NCBI RefSeq assembly: GCF_020497125.1
Contig: NC_059082.1
Location: 24,388,965-24,452,964 of the forward strand
Length of the DNA stretch: 64,000 bases
From: Mauremys mutica
Taxonomy: Eukaryota; Chordata; Testudines; Geoemydidae
Direction: 5' to 3'
Part shown: positions 1 through 11,450 of the stretch, piece after piece
How the letters are laid out: every line of letters begins with the position of its first letter
How positions within the stretch are numbered: the stretch's first letter is position 1
Program-made: the position numbers and the translations under genes
The notes under the pieces: generated by a model
What the model was told of the DNA's origin: nothing
Seen by the model: the letters and a program-made list of their open reading frames with translations, nothing else
The model's database searches: none

Positions 1-432
1 CCAGGAAATACAAGTCTGAGGCCAACAGTCATCTTTTATTGTGTCCATGTATTTTATTATGTACAGTACAGGACCTAATTCTTCTCTGACTGACCTTGAT
101 ATAAATAAGGAGTAATTCCACTGAAGTCAACAGCATTACTACAGTGTAAAAAAAGGTTTGTAAATATGCTGCACTAATTGGATCCACAATAAACTGATGC
201 TACATAAATCAGGTTACGGAAGACATGTCAAATGTTGGTTTTGGGAGGTTTACCAGTTAGTTCCATCTACATTCATTTTCCTTGGGAAGTCAATTATGAA
301 CAATTTTTCATACATGTGCTAGAGTCACCACAACAGTTTGTATCAGATCAAAACTCTCATTTCCATGCAGCACTTCATTTGTGTGCATGTGTATACCTGT
401 GCAGATTTTGAGCTAAGAGAGCTTGCAAAAGG
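1..432. other. Non-coding, no gene seen
   Basis: I see no exon-like frame or RNA gene. Around 105-150 lies a degraded copy of a short near-palindromic dispersed repeat with the core CCACTGAAGTCAA, which recurs elsewhere in the window. Confidence 0.6.
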
Positions 433-763
433 CAGTGAGGTAATCTCTTTTATGGGACAACTCCCGTTGGTGAAAGAGACATACTTTTGAGCTACTAAAC
501 ACTGCTAAATACAAGGTGGAACAGTGCCACTTGTGCCATATAGGCTATTTATGCAGCATAACTCATTACACAATCTATTCCACCTTGTATTTAGCTGTGG
601 TGTTCTGAATACCTTTTCCAGACCAGAAAAAGAGCTCTGTGTAGCTAGAAAACTTGTCTCTTTCACCTGTAGAAGTTGGCCCAATAAAAAAATATTACCT
701 CACTCGTCTTGTCTCTCTAATATCCTGGGACCAATACCGCTAGAAACACCTCTGCAAACAACA
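433..763 (+). mobile_element. Penelope-like element terminus, inverted (fold-back) copy
   Basis: The left part (about 433-533) reads as the reverse complement of the right part (about 571-763). Both carry the ACCAACNGNAGTTG...ATTACCTCAC sequence shared with copies near 2.6, 3.4 and 31.2 kb. On the right arm, 622-659 is a decayed relative of the hammerhead-like motif described at 31136: the helix II bases AGAGCTCTGTGTAGCT remain, but both catalytic core blocks are damaged. The copy near 2.6 kb links this terminus to a GIY-YIG coding tail, which is why I assign the family to Penelope-like retroelements. The inverted head-to-head layout fits the rearranged copies these elements often leave. No coding part survives here. 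Overlapping open frames are chance. Confidence 0.55.
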
Positions 764-2573
764 ATGAATTTTATACTGGCAGGCTGAAATGATGATGGAG
801 AAAAAAGGATGGTGCTAAGAACAAAATATTAATCTTAACCACAGACTCCTACAAAAAAAAATTTCTCTAAAATAGTGCAGGCACCTACACTACTGTGATG
901 CTGTTGGGCCCATTCTCCATTTCAGATGCTATTCTGGAAGGAAAGTTAAAACAGAATGATGCGATGCATCATAGCATTTGTACATTATTAAAGGCAGCTT
1001 CATGAGGATTGTTTCATGGTTAATAAAACTAAAGTCTTTTCTTGCTGTGAATATATTTAATGCTCAATGCAGATATTACAGTGGTTATTCCTAAAAAGGA
1101 ATTACACAAGTACATCTGCTGCTTCTCAGCAGATCGTTGAGTGTGTAGATTGCTCAGGACTGAGCAGGCATCGAACACGCTGCTCAGCTGTCATTGTCCA
1201 TTAAATCTACAAATCCAAGGTCAAATGGCATTCTGCCTCTTTACTTCATTGAATTTCTCCCTCTCGCCACATGATTTGCAAGGGTCTGGTTTGCAATGCT
1301 ACCTTCATGATAACCTACAAGTTGGCCCTGGGAGATAAGCTGTCAACGATGTAATTCTGCGATTATCACTTTCTCATTCTCCATCACAGAAGGTGGTTGT
1401 CTCTTTTTTCTCCAGGCTTTCATTTCTGTATTTCTGTGTTCATCTTTCTCTTTAGACTCTCTCCTCTCCCGCTTGCTTTGTGGTTTGCCATGGAACTCTT
1501 CATAAAACCCTTACAATGCTCTCTGTAGTAATTTAGCAAAGACAGAATAAAAATGGATGCATACCTTTGTGCAAAATGGTATGCACAAAGCAGTTAGCTT
1601 AATTTAGTTATATGCCTGAGCTATATGACAAGATGAATAAGCTGCAGGTTCATCATACAAACATAATTCCTAGAAGACCTGAGTGCTATGAAGGGATATT
1701 GATATGATGGAGATTATCACAATTTAACATTTAAAACACTGCTCCTTCCCTGCCCCCCCACAATGGTGGCACTTTAAAAACCAATAGAGGGGACATATTT
1801 ACAACAGAGAGGGGAAGGAAAAAGGACACTAGAGATAAACTTCATCTTCAGAAAAGTGCCTTGGGAATTTTAGTAGCTATGCAGAACAAACAAGACTTCA
1901 GTTCTGAAGATCTCAGATGACAGAAACCTACACATTAAACTTCTTGGTACTCAATATATCTACTTCAGAATGATAGAGGGGTGCATCATCCCTTGCAGGT
2001 TCCAGAGAGTTTAGATATAGCAAACTTTATGCACAGGCCACTAAGCCATCATATAGTGCAATGTAAGTGACAGCCATGCCCCTAACACAGTGACACTATT
2101 TAACAAAAACCTTATAATAATGGTAGGGTACAACTATCCTTTTATGTAAGGCATCTGATGGGCACCCAGTGAATAAATTCAATGACAGCACCATGCCCAA
2201 GTGCATAAAGTGTGCCCCCATAGGCACCATACCATATCTGCGGTGTTTTCCATTCTCAAATCAGAGAATACCACAAACAGTGTTGTAGAGATAAATACAT
2301 CAGTATAGTAAATGGCAATACAAGTGTATATAAAGCTGAGAGCAGCAGCAATGACACATTCCTTTGTTGAGTTACTGGGGATCATGAATGTTATATTACA
2401 AAGCTAGAAATACCATATCCACACTGACCAATTAAATAACATTGTAATCATGTCTGGCACAGAAGGAGTCCTAAACCAGAAATTACAGATGATCAAATGT
2501 TATGGAAAGTAAATGTCAGACATTTCAAGGATAAGCGGGAGACATCACCTAACCTTGCTGCAGAGATGTTGCA
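764..2573. other. Non-coding stretch, no gene seen
   Basis: AT-rich sequence. Frames reach only about 70 codons and show no recognisable domain. I see no transposon ends or tandem arrays in this interval. Confidence 0.6.
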
Positions 2574-2650
2574 GCTGGTTGGTCCCAGGATATGAGAGAG
2601 ATGGGTGGGTCAGGTAATATCTTTTATTGGACCAACTTCTGCTGGTGAAA

Positions 2651-2686
2651 GAACAAGATTTCGAGCTCCACAGAGCCATTCTTCAG
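2651..2686 (-). ncRNA. Hammerhead-ribozyme-like motif in PLE terminus (decayed)
   Basis: On the minus strand the core CTGAAGA (2680-2686) is followed by a weak helix II arm and then a GAAA core block. This is the order expected of a hammerhead: CUGANGA, helix II, GAAA, short helix III. Helix II pairing is weaker than in the 31.1-kb copy, so this copy is probably inactive. The fit to the motif is my reading and no folding was computed. Confidence 0.45.
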
Positions 2687-2839
2687 GTCTGGGAAAGGTA
2701 ATCAGCATGTCACAACTAAATACAAAGGTGGAACAGATTGTTAAGAATAAAGTTAACTTATGTTGCAAGAAATCATTCAAAATGAAGTGGGCAATTAACA
2801 CTTCTGCAGTTACACAATAAAGAGTGAGCTACAGATTGT

Positions 2840-3180
2840 TGTAACGAGTACATGATTTTTGTATCTAGCAGAATTATGAATTTAAGCTCCTAGGCTCCTC
2901 TTCAGAAGGTGTTGTGCATATTTCCTTTGAGGATGAGGACTGAGAGGTCAGATATGGAGTGATCATTCTGTGAAAAGTGTTCGCCCTCAGGTAATGGAGT
3001 GTTTTGTCTTATTTTTCTGTGTAAGTTCATTTGAGAGCATAGTGATTGTCTGGGCTTCACCTACACAATACGTAGTTGGGGCATTTTCTGCACTGGATGA
3101 GGTACACCACATGTTGTTACATGCATGTGTAGGACCCATGGATCTTGAAAGGTGTCTTATGAGGGGATATTGATCATTGT
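2840..3180 (-). pseudogene. GIY-YIG endonuclease tail of Penelope-like element (broken)
   Basis: Read on the minus strand, the translation contains VYLIQCRKCPN followed, after a frame change, by VGEA and then RQSLCSQMN and EHFSQNDHSISDL. This matches the pattern of the GIY-YIG nuclease domain of Penelope-like retroelements: a hydrophobic 'vYLIqC..C' strand, a 'YvGET' strand and a following RQSL..R helix. In the element this nuclease nicks target DNA during retrotransposition. The copy has at least one frameshift near the second strand and stop codons further on, so it cannot encode a working protein. The terminal repeat follows directly downstream on the same strand. Confidence 0.6.
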
Positions 3181-3327
3181 CGCAGTGGTAATATATGTCT
3201 GCAGATTTTGCATCTGTTATGGCACATTATAGATTACAACAATCTGTAACCCACTAACTCTTCTTTGTCCAATAACTGCAGAGGTGTAAACCTTATGTAT
3301 TTAGTTGTAACACTACCTTTCCCAGAT

Positions 3328-3361
3328 CTGAAGATCTCCATGTAGCTCAAAAACGTGTCTC
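3328..3361 (+). ncRNA. Hammerhead-ribozyme-like motif, plus-strand arm (decayed)
   Basis: CTGAAGA at 3328-3334 is intact. The second core block reads AAAA where GAAA is expected, and the helix II arms no longer match well. This is the partner of the minus-strand motif at 2651-2686 in the same inverted copy. It is probably inactive. Confidence 0.4.
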
Positions 3362-3443
3362 TTTTACCAACAGAATTTGGTCCAGTAAAACATTACCTCA
3401 CCCACCTCGTCTCTCTCAGAACCTAGCTGCAGTCCTTCCAACT

Positions 3444-4082
3444 CTATTTGGCCTGTCTATAATGTAAAGCTTTCCATGGTCATTTAACAACATAAAAACT
3501 GCCATCACTATTATTTCTTAACCAGTTAAAGAGTGCCTGGTCCTATACAAATACAAAGTAAAATATGGCACCAAACACTTTTCTCTGACATAGGTCATAT
3601 GATAGACAGATTGAAGAACCAATCACTTAGTGATACAGAGTATAGGAGACACTATCTTGAAAGTCCTTACTCTGTCAAAATTCCCACGAATTGCAATAGG
3701 ACTTTTGCTTAAATTTGCACTTCAGAACTGTGCCCATATTTTGTGTTAATATCATCAGATTAGAGCTCGTTGAATTTTTATGTGACAAAAAATGCAGTTT
3801 CAGGTCAGCCAAAACTGTTCACAAATTCATCAAATAGTTTCAACAAAATACAAAGTGGGGGGGGGAGGTTTTCTGAAAAAGATGAAACATTTTATTTCAA
3901 GATTTCCAAAACAAAATGTTTTAAAACAATGTCTCAATTAGAAATTTAGCTAGATCTAACTTTTTAAAAGGGCAAAATAAGAAAAAAAGTTTCATTTTTT
4001 GGGTGTGAGTTTTTTGTTAAGGCCTGAAAAACAAAACAAAACAAACAAGACAAAAATAGGTCATTTCGGGATGACTCAAATC
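3444..4082. other. Non-coding stretch, simple-sequence rich
   Basis: No gene is seen. The interval contains short homopolymer tracts (G run near 3857, A-rich near 4030) and no identifiable transposon ends. Confidence 0.55.
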
Positions 4083-4883
4083 CACAGTGGATAAAATTTG
4101 ATTATTTTGTTGTTTGTTTGGGGGGGCAGGGGAATTAAAAAGTTGGATTTTTTCATTTAAATTGGATTTTATTTTTTATTTAAATTACAAGACGTTTTTC
4201 TTTTTTAAAAATAAAACTGCTTAAAATGAGATCTGACTTTAATACAAAATATGTTAAAGCATAAATTTATTATAATCTCTTAAAACATTTCAATAAAAAT
4301 AAATATGCCAAATCCATGAGCTTCTATCAGTGACTTTGAGTTAAAGGCTGGTTTTTTATATAAAGAAATAATCAGGAGAAAACACATCTAACTTTTGAGG
4401 TCAAACTTTATAAATATGGCACAATAGATCAGGTACTGTATTAAGAGCTTGTTGAGTTTAATAAAAAATAAAATGTATATGGTGTTGTATGTTTAATTAA
4501 ATTCCATTTACCATCATAATGCAGCTTGATACAAATCATGACCAAAAAGTTAATTATTTAGCAAATAAGCAATGGATCATTCACCATTTTCTAGCATATT
4601 AAAAATGTACAAGTAATTAACAAGAATTTGAAAATATTAAACATTGTTGCTGCTTAAATAAATGTACATAGTTACAGCATACCCTCCTAGGTAACAAAAA
4701 GATGTGCCAAATCTAGGGTAAAGGCTCTGTTTAGTTGTAAATCAACATGTTTTAATGGTTATGTCAACCAGTGAGAATGCACCTTTCTTTAGAAAGTAAC
4801 TCAGTACAAATGGGAAAGTTGATTAAAATTGATTATTTAAAAACTGACACTTTCCGCGTGGTGATTTAGATCAATCCACTCTG
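4083..4883. mobile_element. Non-autonomous hAT-type transposon, AT-rich
   Basis: The element begins CACAGTGGAT and ends ATCCACTCTG, imperfect terminal inverted repeats (9 of 10 matching). It is flanked by ctcaaatc (4075-4082) and ctctaatc (4884-4891), an 8-bp target-site duplication with one difference. Eight-base duplications and CAG-type ends are hallmarks of hAT elements. The 801-bp interior is AT-rich with no transposase frame, so the copy depends on enzyme supplied elsewhere. The last 30 bases resemble the 'TGATTTAAATCAATCCACCCTG' type of end that I recognise from vertebrate genomes. Confidence 0.65.
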
Positions 4884-4891
4884 CTCTAATC

Positions 4892-6205
4892 ATTACCATA
4901 CTCCCTCTTTTTGGAATATTACTGCTGAAAGGCTTAGTGGATGGAATGAGTTCTCTGGAGGATCTGAGTGTGGATTGGTCCTCAGGTGCATAAGGAGATG
5001 AAGGGTCCCACCAACAGCATTCTGTGCCTTTTCTTCTTTAGCACTCCTAGATATATCATCTTGGTGAGTAATCCTCTCGAGACAGAGACTATCTTCATTA
5101 TGTTCACTATGTTCATTACGTTTAGCTCCGTTCAGAGCATCATACTGAGTTTTCAGACTGTGAACCATAAAAATCTACAGTACAATTATCAAATACTAAA
5201 GATAAAGGGGAAAGGCCACAATGTTATAGTATTGCCATTTTAAAAATATGAGGACAAAACTAGAATTTATTTATGTATTTGGTGAGAAAGGATTTGCTGT
5301 CTATGTTCATCTTACGAAACTGCAGTGGATGCATTTTTCAGTCTACTGCAATCCAGTGATTAATATAAATTCAAAAATGTAATAAGTCTGTTCTAATTTC
5401 AATGACTGGGTCTGTCAGTATTAACACTGAACTCTATGTATTTTTCCACTATATTAGCTTTATCTTCAGCTCTAATACTTAAATCCACATTTCTTGTCAC
5501 AAAATTCTTGTCAGATTTGTTGCACAGCAGTAGCAGTAATTCTTTTCTTCCATGCTCATATCTGCTAAAATATAAAAAATGGTATACCCAATCCACAACA
5601 AATGGTAAAATTCAAACGATAGCTGCACTAGTAAAACTGAGCAGAAGCAAGTATCTATTTTTATACACAACCATCCCACTATCCATAATTTATAGCAATC
5701 TTTTCAGTTAGAGTTTCTTGTTAATTATGTATGGCTTTGAATTTTTAGTGAAATGTGAATACATTAAAAGGCTTTCGAAGTGCTAGTTTTAAATACAGAA
5801 TATAATGTCTCTCAAATCATTTGTTCATGTTATATCATTTGTAAGTAGCACACAGTAAGTAATAAAATAACTAAGATGGTACCTGTGATGCATCACATTG
5901 TCCCACTTCCTGTATACAAAACATCCACCCACTCTACTCTTTCAAATCCCCTTTAAGGAAAACCTGAACATATGAAAAAATAGATGTTATTACTTTCTTA
6001 TTTAACAAGTATAAGGAGATCATGAAAACATTAAAAATTCAGGTCTCGTCTACCTTGAAGACACTATAGCACCTGGAAAACTACGGAAGTTATGGTGTTG
6101 TAAGAGACTTTAAGCTAAGCAATGGGGAAGGAATTTTAGTCATACTATTTACAACTGTTTTTGTCAGCACTCATGTAACTCCAATGCCTAACAAACACTT
6201 GGACT
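4892..6205. other. Non-coding stretch, no gene seen
   Basis: Both strands have frames of up to about 91 codons here. They overlap each other, lack any domain, and have no surrounding splice pattern I can defend. Confidence 0.55.
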
Positions 6206-7167
6206 AAACAAACTAGGGACATGCAACCTAGATGGAGCTACTATAAGGTGGGTACATAACTGGTGGGAAAGCCATTCCCAGAGAGTAGTTATCAGTGATT
6301 CACAGGCATTCTGGAAGAACATAACAAGTCAGGTCCCACAGGGATCCGTTCTGCGTCTGGTTCTATTCAATATCTTCATTAATGATTTAGTTAATGGCAT
6401 AGAGAGTACACCAGTATTGTCCGCAAACTTTACGAAGTTAGGAGGGGTTGCAAGTGCTTTGGAGGATACGATTAAAATTCAAAATGATCTGGACAAACTG
6501 GAGAACTAGTCTGAAGTAAATAGGATGAAATTCAATACGGAAAAATGCAAAGTACTCCACTTAGGAAGGAACAATCAGTTGCACACATAGAAAATGGGAA
6601 ATGACTGCCTAGGAAGGAGTACTGTGGAAAGGGATATGGGGATCATAGTGGACCACAAGCTAAATATGAGTCAACAGTGTAACACTATTGCAAAAATAAG
6701 TAAGCATCATTCTGGGATGTATTAGAAGGAGTGTTGTAAGCAAGACACAAGAAGTAATTATTCCACTCTCCGCTGTGCTGATTAACCTTCAAGTGGAGTA
6801 TTGTGTCTAGTTCTGGGTGCCACATTTCAGGAAAGAGGTGGACAAATTGGAGAAGATTGTAAAGATTGGATTTGTTTAGTCTAGAAAAGAGAAGACAGAG
6901 GGGACACGATAACAATTTTCAAGTACATAAAAGGTTGTTACAAGGAGGAGGGAGAAAAATTGTTGTTCTTAACCTCTGAGGATAGGACAAGAAGCAATGG
7001 GTTTAAGCACTGGAATAAATTGCTCAGGGAGATAGTGGAATCTCCATCATTGGAGATTTTTAAGAGCAGGTTAGACAAACACCTAGATAATACTTAGTCC
7101 TGCCATGAGTGCAGGGGACTGGACTAGATGACCTCTCCAGGTCCCTTCCAGTCCTATGATTCTATGA
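6206..7167 (+). mobile_element. CR1 LINE, 5'-truncated copy
   Basis: The plus strand shows the 3' part of a chicken-repeat-1-type non-LTR retrotransposon. About 6330-6600 encodes the end of the reverse transcriptase with the family motif LFNIFINDL followed by KLGGVASALED and KIQNDLDKLEN. The remainder, through the typical 'CAGGGGACTGGACTAGATGACCT' region, ends in CTATGATTCTATGA, the microsatellite-like CR1 3' tail. 5' truncation is the normal outcome of target-primed reverse transcription. Several stops (for example directly after KLEN) show it is dead. Confidence 0.85.
6330..6900 (+). pseudogene. CR1 reverse transcriptase C-terminal fragment (broken)
   Basis: The protein remnant of the CR1 copy keeps the LFNIFINDL segment that precedes the palm region end and the MKFNTEKCKVLHLGR stretch typical of CR1 ORF2. 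In-frame stops and frame changes interrupt it before the C-terminal arginine-rich part. There is no upstream endonuclease domain. Confidence 0.75.
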
Positions 7168-7602
7168 AAATCTCTGCTAAGGGTTCAGCAAGCCACTCCT
7201 TCAATTAAGATGAGAGATCTCAAAATGCACATTCTCAGAAACCTCCAAGAAGTCCTCCAGCAAACCAGGGAAGACTGGACTTCTTATTTTTGATACTTTT
7301 AAAGAAAAAATAAACTTAAGGCCTCTGTTTGTGTCATTTAAAAAAAAAGCACAGAACCAAGTTTTTAAAAAGCCTTTGTATAGCATTCATTCACTAATCA
7401 GTGCATTGATGTTGGCCTACCTTCTTGTGTGTGAACTGCTCCATGTATCATATTTGACTTGGACTGTAAACTTTTTCACATTGGAGAGAAAAATAGTCAC
7501 ATAAATTTGAGAGGATGAGGACTGTTTACCAGTCAAAGAATATTAATTATGTTATCGGTAGATTAATAAGAAAAGAAATCATAAAATCCATAATCCTTAT
7601 AT

Positions 7603-7662
7603 GATCCAAAGCCCAATGAAGTCAATGCCTGAAATCCTGGCCCAACTGACGTCAATAGGTAT
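7603..7662. repeat. Short near-palindromic dispersed repeat
   Basis: The segment contains CCAAAGCCCAATGAAGTCAA and, inverted, ACTGACGTCAATAGG. Similar 'CATTGACTTCAATGGG' cores occur near 110, 9010, 16390, 23100, 29690, 41560, 42700 and 47000. I recognise the motif as widespread in sauropsid DNA but cannot name the family. Confidence 0.45.
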
Positions 7663-7912
7663 TTTTCAAAAGAATTAGATAAGTTCATGAAGGATAGGTC
7701 CATGGAGCTATTAGCCAAGATGGTCAGGGACACAACCCCATTCTCTGTGTATCCCTAAACCTCTGACTGCGATAAGCTGGGACTGGTCCACTCAATAATT
7801 GCCCTGTTCTGTCATTCACGCCAAAGCATCTAGTACAGGCCACTCTCGGAAGACAGGATACTGGGCTACATGAACTATTGGTCTGACCCAGTATGGCCGT
7901 TCTTATGACTTT
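7660..7912 (+). mobile_element. CR1 LINE 3'-end fragment
   Basis: The segment reads 'AGGATAGGTCCATGGAGCTA' through 'GGTCTGACCCAGTATGGCCG', the 3' untranslated end of a CR1 subfamily distinct from the copy at 6.2-7.2 kb. No coding part is included. The plus-strand orientation follows from the order of these segments. Confidence 0.8.
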
Positions 7913-9190
7913 ATTGATTGAAAAATCATGACAACATTGAATTCAACAGACTTTGCATCAGGTCCTTGTGCCCTAGCTGTTGGCACATACATGTGCTATA
8001 TTACAGTAAGTGCTTTTAGTTATGCCAGCACACCGACATCAGTAAAACAATTTTTAATTTGATTTTTGGAATCATGATGCATTGTTTCCCTCCATGGCTT
8101 TTAATTCTATTGCCGGATTGGCAGATTTATAACAGCTTATTAAGATTCCCTTATGGACACACACAATTTCAAAAACAACATTTGCTCAATTATCCTTCCA
8201 TAATTACACTAGATACAATTTTCCCTTGTCCTGCAAAAAACATGTTATAGATTTACCCTGGAGAGAAGAGAACACAGTGCAAGATACATACTATATAAAC
8301 TTGAGAAAACAATTGAGATCTTTCATTGTTTTGAAATGCTTATATTCTGAAAAGCACTGCATGCATTCATGGCACTCTATAAATGCTACGGAACAATTTA
8401 CTCTATCAACAGAATCATGTTCTTAAAATGCAAGCCACAGTTTTGTAGTTAATATTTTTAGTGTGATTACCTTCCAAATTTAAAGTGAGGCAGACTTTAT
8501 TAAAACCAATCAGGAATGTGATAAAAACTAATCGCAGATGCATGGTTCATTTATTTTTGCAACATGAGAAGAAGTCAACAAGTAAACATAAATACTAATG
8601 TTGCACTAATTAGTTGATAACATACGTGCCAAAAACCACCACAATACATTGAATAGGATCTCACCCAGAATTTAAAGAACAGTGTGAGCAAAAGCATGCT
8701 CATTTGAAAAAAGCGTCTTTAGGTTGGCGTAGTTTCCATGGATACAACCATCTTGAAATGTTAAGGTGGGTTTGTTTTCAAGTCAGAGTTGTGTTATGGT
8801 GTATCATTTTGATATTCAATCTTCTGAAGTTCGCTATTTGGATTAGCATGCCCATAGAGTTACATTCAATCACTTGATAAATGCTTAATGGAATCTGTTC
8901 AGTTTTATCACTGCAGATTATTAACGGCGTTTGCTGTAACAACGTTGTTTTGAAAAATGATGACTACCGCCAAGTTACTGTGACATTAGAGGTGTCTTCC
9001 AAAGCCCACTACAACTGATGGAAAGTATCCCATTCACTTTAGTAGGCTTTAGATTAGACATTAGCTGCTTTCTAAACTTAATTTTTCTCATTTTAAACAA
9101 GACTTTTTTTAAGTGAGTTTCACTCACCTAAGTAGCAGATCAAGAAAAGGGGTCTTCAGAATCCCATCAATACTGTAGCCAATCAAACTG
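7913..9190. other. Non-coding stretch, no gene seen
   Basis: Two short frames (8059-8250 and 8226-8426) have no recognisable content. A degraded near-palindromic repeat (AAGCCCACTACAACTGATGG ... AGTAGGCTTTAG) lies at about 9001-9056. Confidence 0.55.
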
Positions 9191-10090
9191 TATATTCACA
9201 GAAATCAGAGATGGACAGGAACTTTTGCAGTAAGCCATCGAGTCCAGCCATCAATCCATGGATGTTGTTTCCTACATTATATTCTAGAGCTATCTAGTCT
9301 GTAGTTTTTAAAATGTCCCAGGTGATGAAACTTCCATAAGAAAACTATTCAGTCTTCTATAATTCACTTTTCAGTAAGTGTTCTTGATACTCAGACTCAA
9401 TTTTTCTTCCCTTAATTTCATTATAGAACTCTTAGTTATCTTCTTCTGTACCATTACCCTTCAGAAATTTGTACACCATTATGTCCTCACATATTGTCAC
9501 TCAGGCAAACTATAAGTGTTAAGTTCCTTTAATATTTCCTCGTATGTCAGCTCTGACTCCTTGTAATTTTTATCACTTCTCAGAGAACTCTCCCAATTCC
9601 TCTATATATTGTGGTAATGAGATGACCAGTGATTAATGCAATATGTCAGGTGTAGTTTTACCAGTCAGAGGAAGATATTAGATCCCAGACAGGATGCCTC
9701 TGCACAGTCAGTCCAAAATCACAATGGCTTTTTTGTCGTTGCAATATTACACTGCAAATATATATTTAAAGTGTAGTTCTCCATCACTCTTAGGTCTCTT
9801 CTGGCATTATTGATATTCAGGTGTCTTTCTCCCAATGTATATCTGTATTTATATTGCTTTTTCACTAGATTTTTTAGCTTGAATTATTCCAAGCTACATC
9901 TCATTTTGTATTTCCCAGACCTATTCTAAGCTTCCCTATGCTCGTTTTACTATTTTTTCCCTGAACTCCATAGTGTTTTCAATACCTCCCAATTTAGTAC
10001 CTTCAGTGAATTTCACTAATCATCAGGGAGGATGCTAAATAAGACCAGGCACAAACATTTTGTGGGCCTCATCTAGGCCCCTCTATCACC
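9191..10090 (-). mobile_element. Old, diverged CR1 LINE copy
   Basis: On the minus strand this interval follows the order of a CR1 3' region. Segments equivalent to 'CATCGAGTCCAGCC', 'CACCATTATGTCCTCAC' and 'TTTCCTCGTATGTCAG' appear in the right order with many substitutions and small gaps. The coding part is too eroded to translate. The divergence suggests an older insertion than the copies at 6.2 and 58.2 kb. Confidence 0.6.
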
Positions 10091-10859
10091 ATTACCATTT
10101 TCTGACACAAATGCTATTCCCCCAAAGATTTCTTTCAAAAACAATACTCCTCCGAAATAACAAAAATCAAGAAGGTAAAACAGGTCAAATCAGAGGAAAA
10201 CTAAAGACACAAAATACCTGTTCAACTCATTTGAGGTACCTTCCCCAAAAGCTGTGTGATTCATCTTAAATAAAAATTTTGATTATTTACTGAGTTTATT
10301 GAACTGTCCCCTGAATAATATTAAAAAGTAATAAAAATACCAAACCTCAGAATAACATTTGATCTTTCATTGTCTACAACATATTCAGGATAATTACTAT
10401 CTTTAATTCAGAAATAGGCAAAGTAGAGTTCACAATGACCAGAACTTTCAGCTGCAGGATATTTCAATTGACTACTGTGCTTTTTGGTTATTGGCAGGAG
10501 GCAATGAATTCAACCAATTTTCAAGCGAAAGAGAAATGTTTATGCTACTGCTGCTGATGAAGTTTATCGAGGCGATATGTTAGATAACTGCTCCTGTCTT
10601 TTGAAGAAATAAAATTAGACAAAGTTGTCATTCTCACTGCAAAATACTTTCACTTCAGTGATACTGCAGATTGCACAAAGTCATTCAATTATTTCAGAAC
10701 CAGGGTTGTGTAAACCAAAAGAATAATGCTCTTACGTTCCCAGGACAAGAGTTCTGTCAGTCCATGAATCTGAAGCTCCAGACTGACAATGTAACATCCT
10801 ATTAACAAATGGTAAATAATGATGTAAAGGACAGGTCAGTGATACAGAGAGATCCAGAT
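10091..10859. other. Non-coding stretch, no gene seen
   Basis: AT-rich with one 69-codon frame lacking any domain. I see no transposon ends or tandem repeats. Confidence 0.55.
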
Positions 10860-11450
10860 CACTTTAATAAACTCAGCACAATGTAAAATGTATACATCTA
10901 GAAGCAAAGAACGTAGTCCATACTTACAAGATGGGGGACTTTATCCTGGGAAGTAGTGACTCTCCAAGAGAGTTGGGGTTTATGGTGGATAATCAGCTGA
11001 ACATGAGCTTCTGATGTTACGCTGTAGCCAAAAGAATTAATGTGATCCTGGAATGCATAAATGGGAATCTCAAGTAGGAGTAGCGAGGTTATTTTACCTC
11101 TGTATTTGGCACTAGTACAACTGATGCTGAAATACCGTGTGACGTTCTGATGTATACAGTTCAAGAAGGATGATGACAAACTGGGGACGTTTCAGAGAAG
11201 AGCCATGAGAATGATTAAAAGGACTAGAAAACAAGCCTTATAGTGATTGAGCAAAGAGCTCAATCTATTTAGCTTAACAAAGAGAAGGTTAGGGATGATG
11301 TGATTACAGTACCTGCATGGGGAACAAATACTTAATAATGGGCTCTTCAGTCTAGCAGAGAAAGATAGAATATAATCCAATGACTGGAAGTTGAAGCCAG
11401 ACAAATTCGGACTAGAAATAAGGCATTCATAGGGAGGGTAACTAACGATT
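10860..11450 (+). mobile_element. Degraded CR1 LINE fragment
   Basis: The plus strand contains 'AAACTGGGGACGTTTCAGAG' followed by 'AGCCATGAGAATGATTAAAA' and 'TTTAGCTTAACAAAGAGAAG', the order seen in the region after the CR1 reverse transcriptase. Upstream, 'GAACATGAGCTTCTGATGTT' is the equivalent of the family's conserved 'hklNmSq' region. No open frame survives. Confidence 0.65.

Larger units (their letters stand above)
2574..3443 (-). mobile_element. Penelope-like retroelement copy with inverted termini
   Basis: This is the most informative PLE copy in the window. Its left end (2574-2830), read on the minus strand, and its right end (about 3240-3443), read on the plus strand, are the same terminal sequence, so the copy is an inverted repeat of its own 3' region. 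Each end contains a hammerhead-ribozyme-like block (minus strand 2651-2686; plus strand 3328-3361) followed by ACCAACAGAA(G/T)T(T/G)GGTCCA and ATTACCT(C/G)ACCCACC. Between the ends the minus strand carries the decayed C-terminal part of the element's protein (see 2840-3180). PLEs are known to carry a reverse transcriptase plus GIY-YIG endonuclease and hammerhead motifs in their terminal repeats. No reverse transcriptase part is present here. Confidence 0.65.

Noticed and set aside
433..763. CRISPR-like or bacterial inverted repeats
   Set aside because: No regular spacer-repeat pattern. The arms match PLE termini elsewhere in the window.
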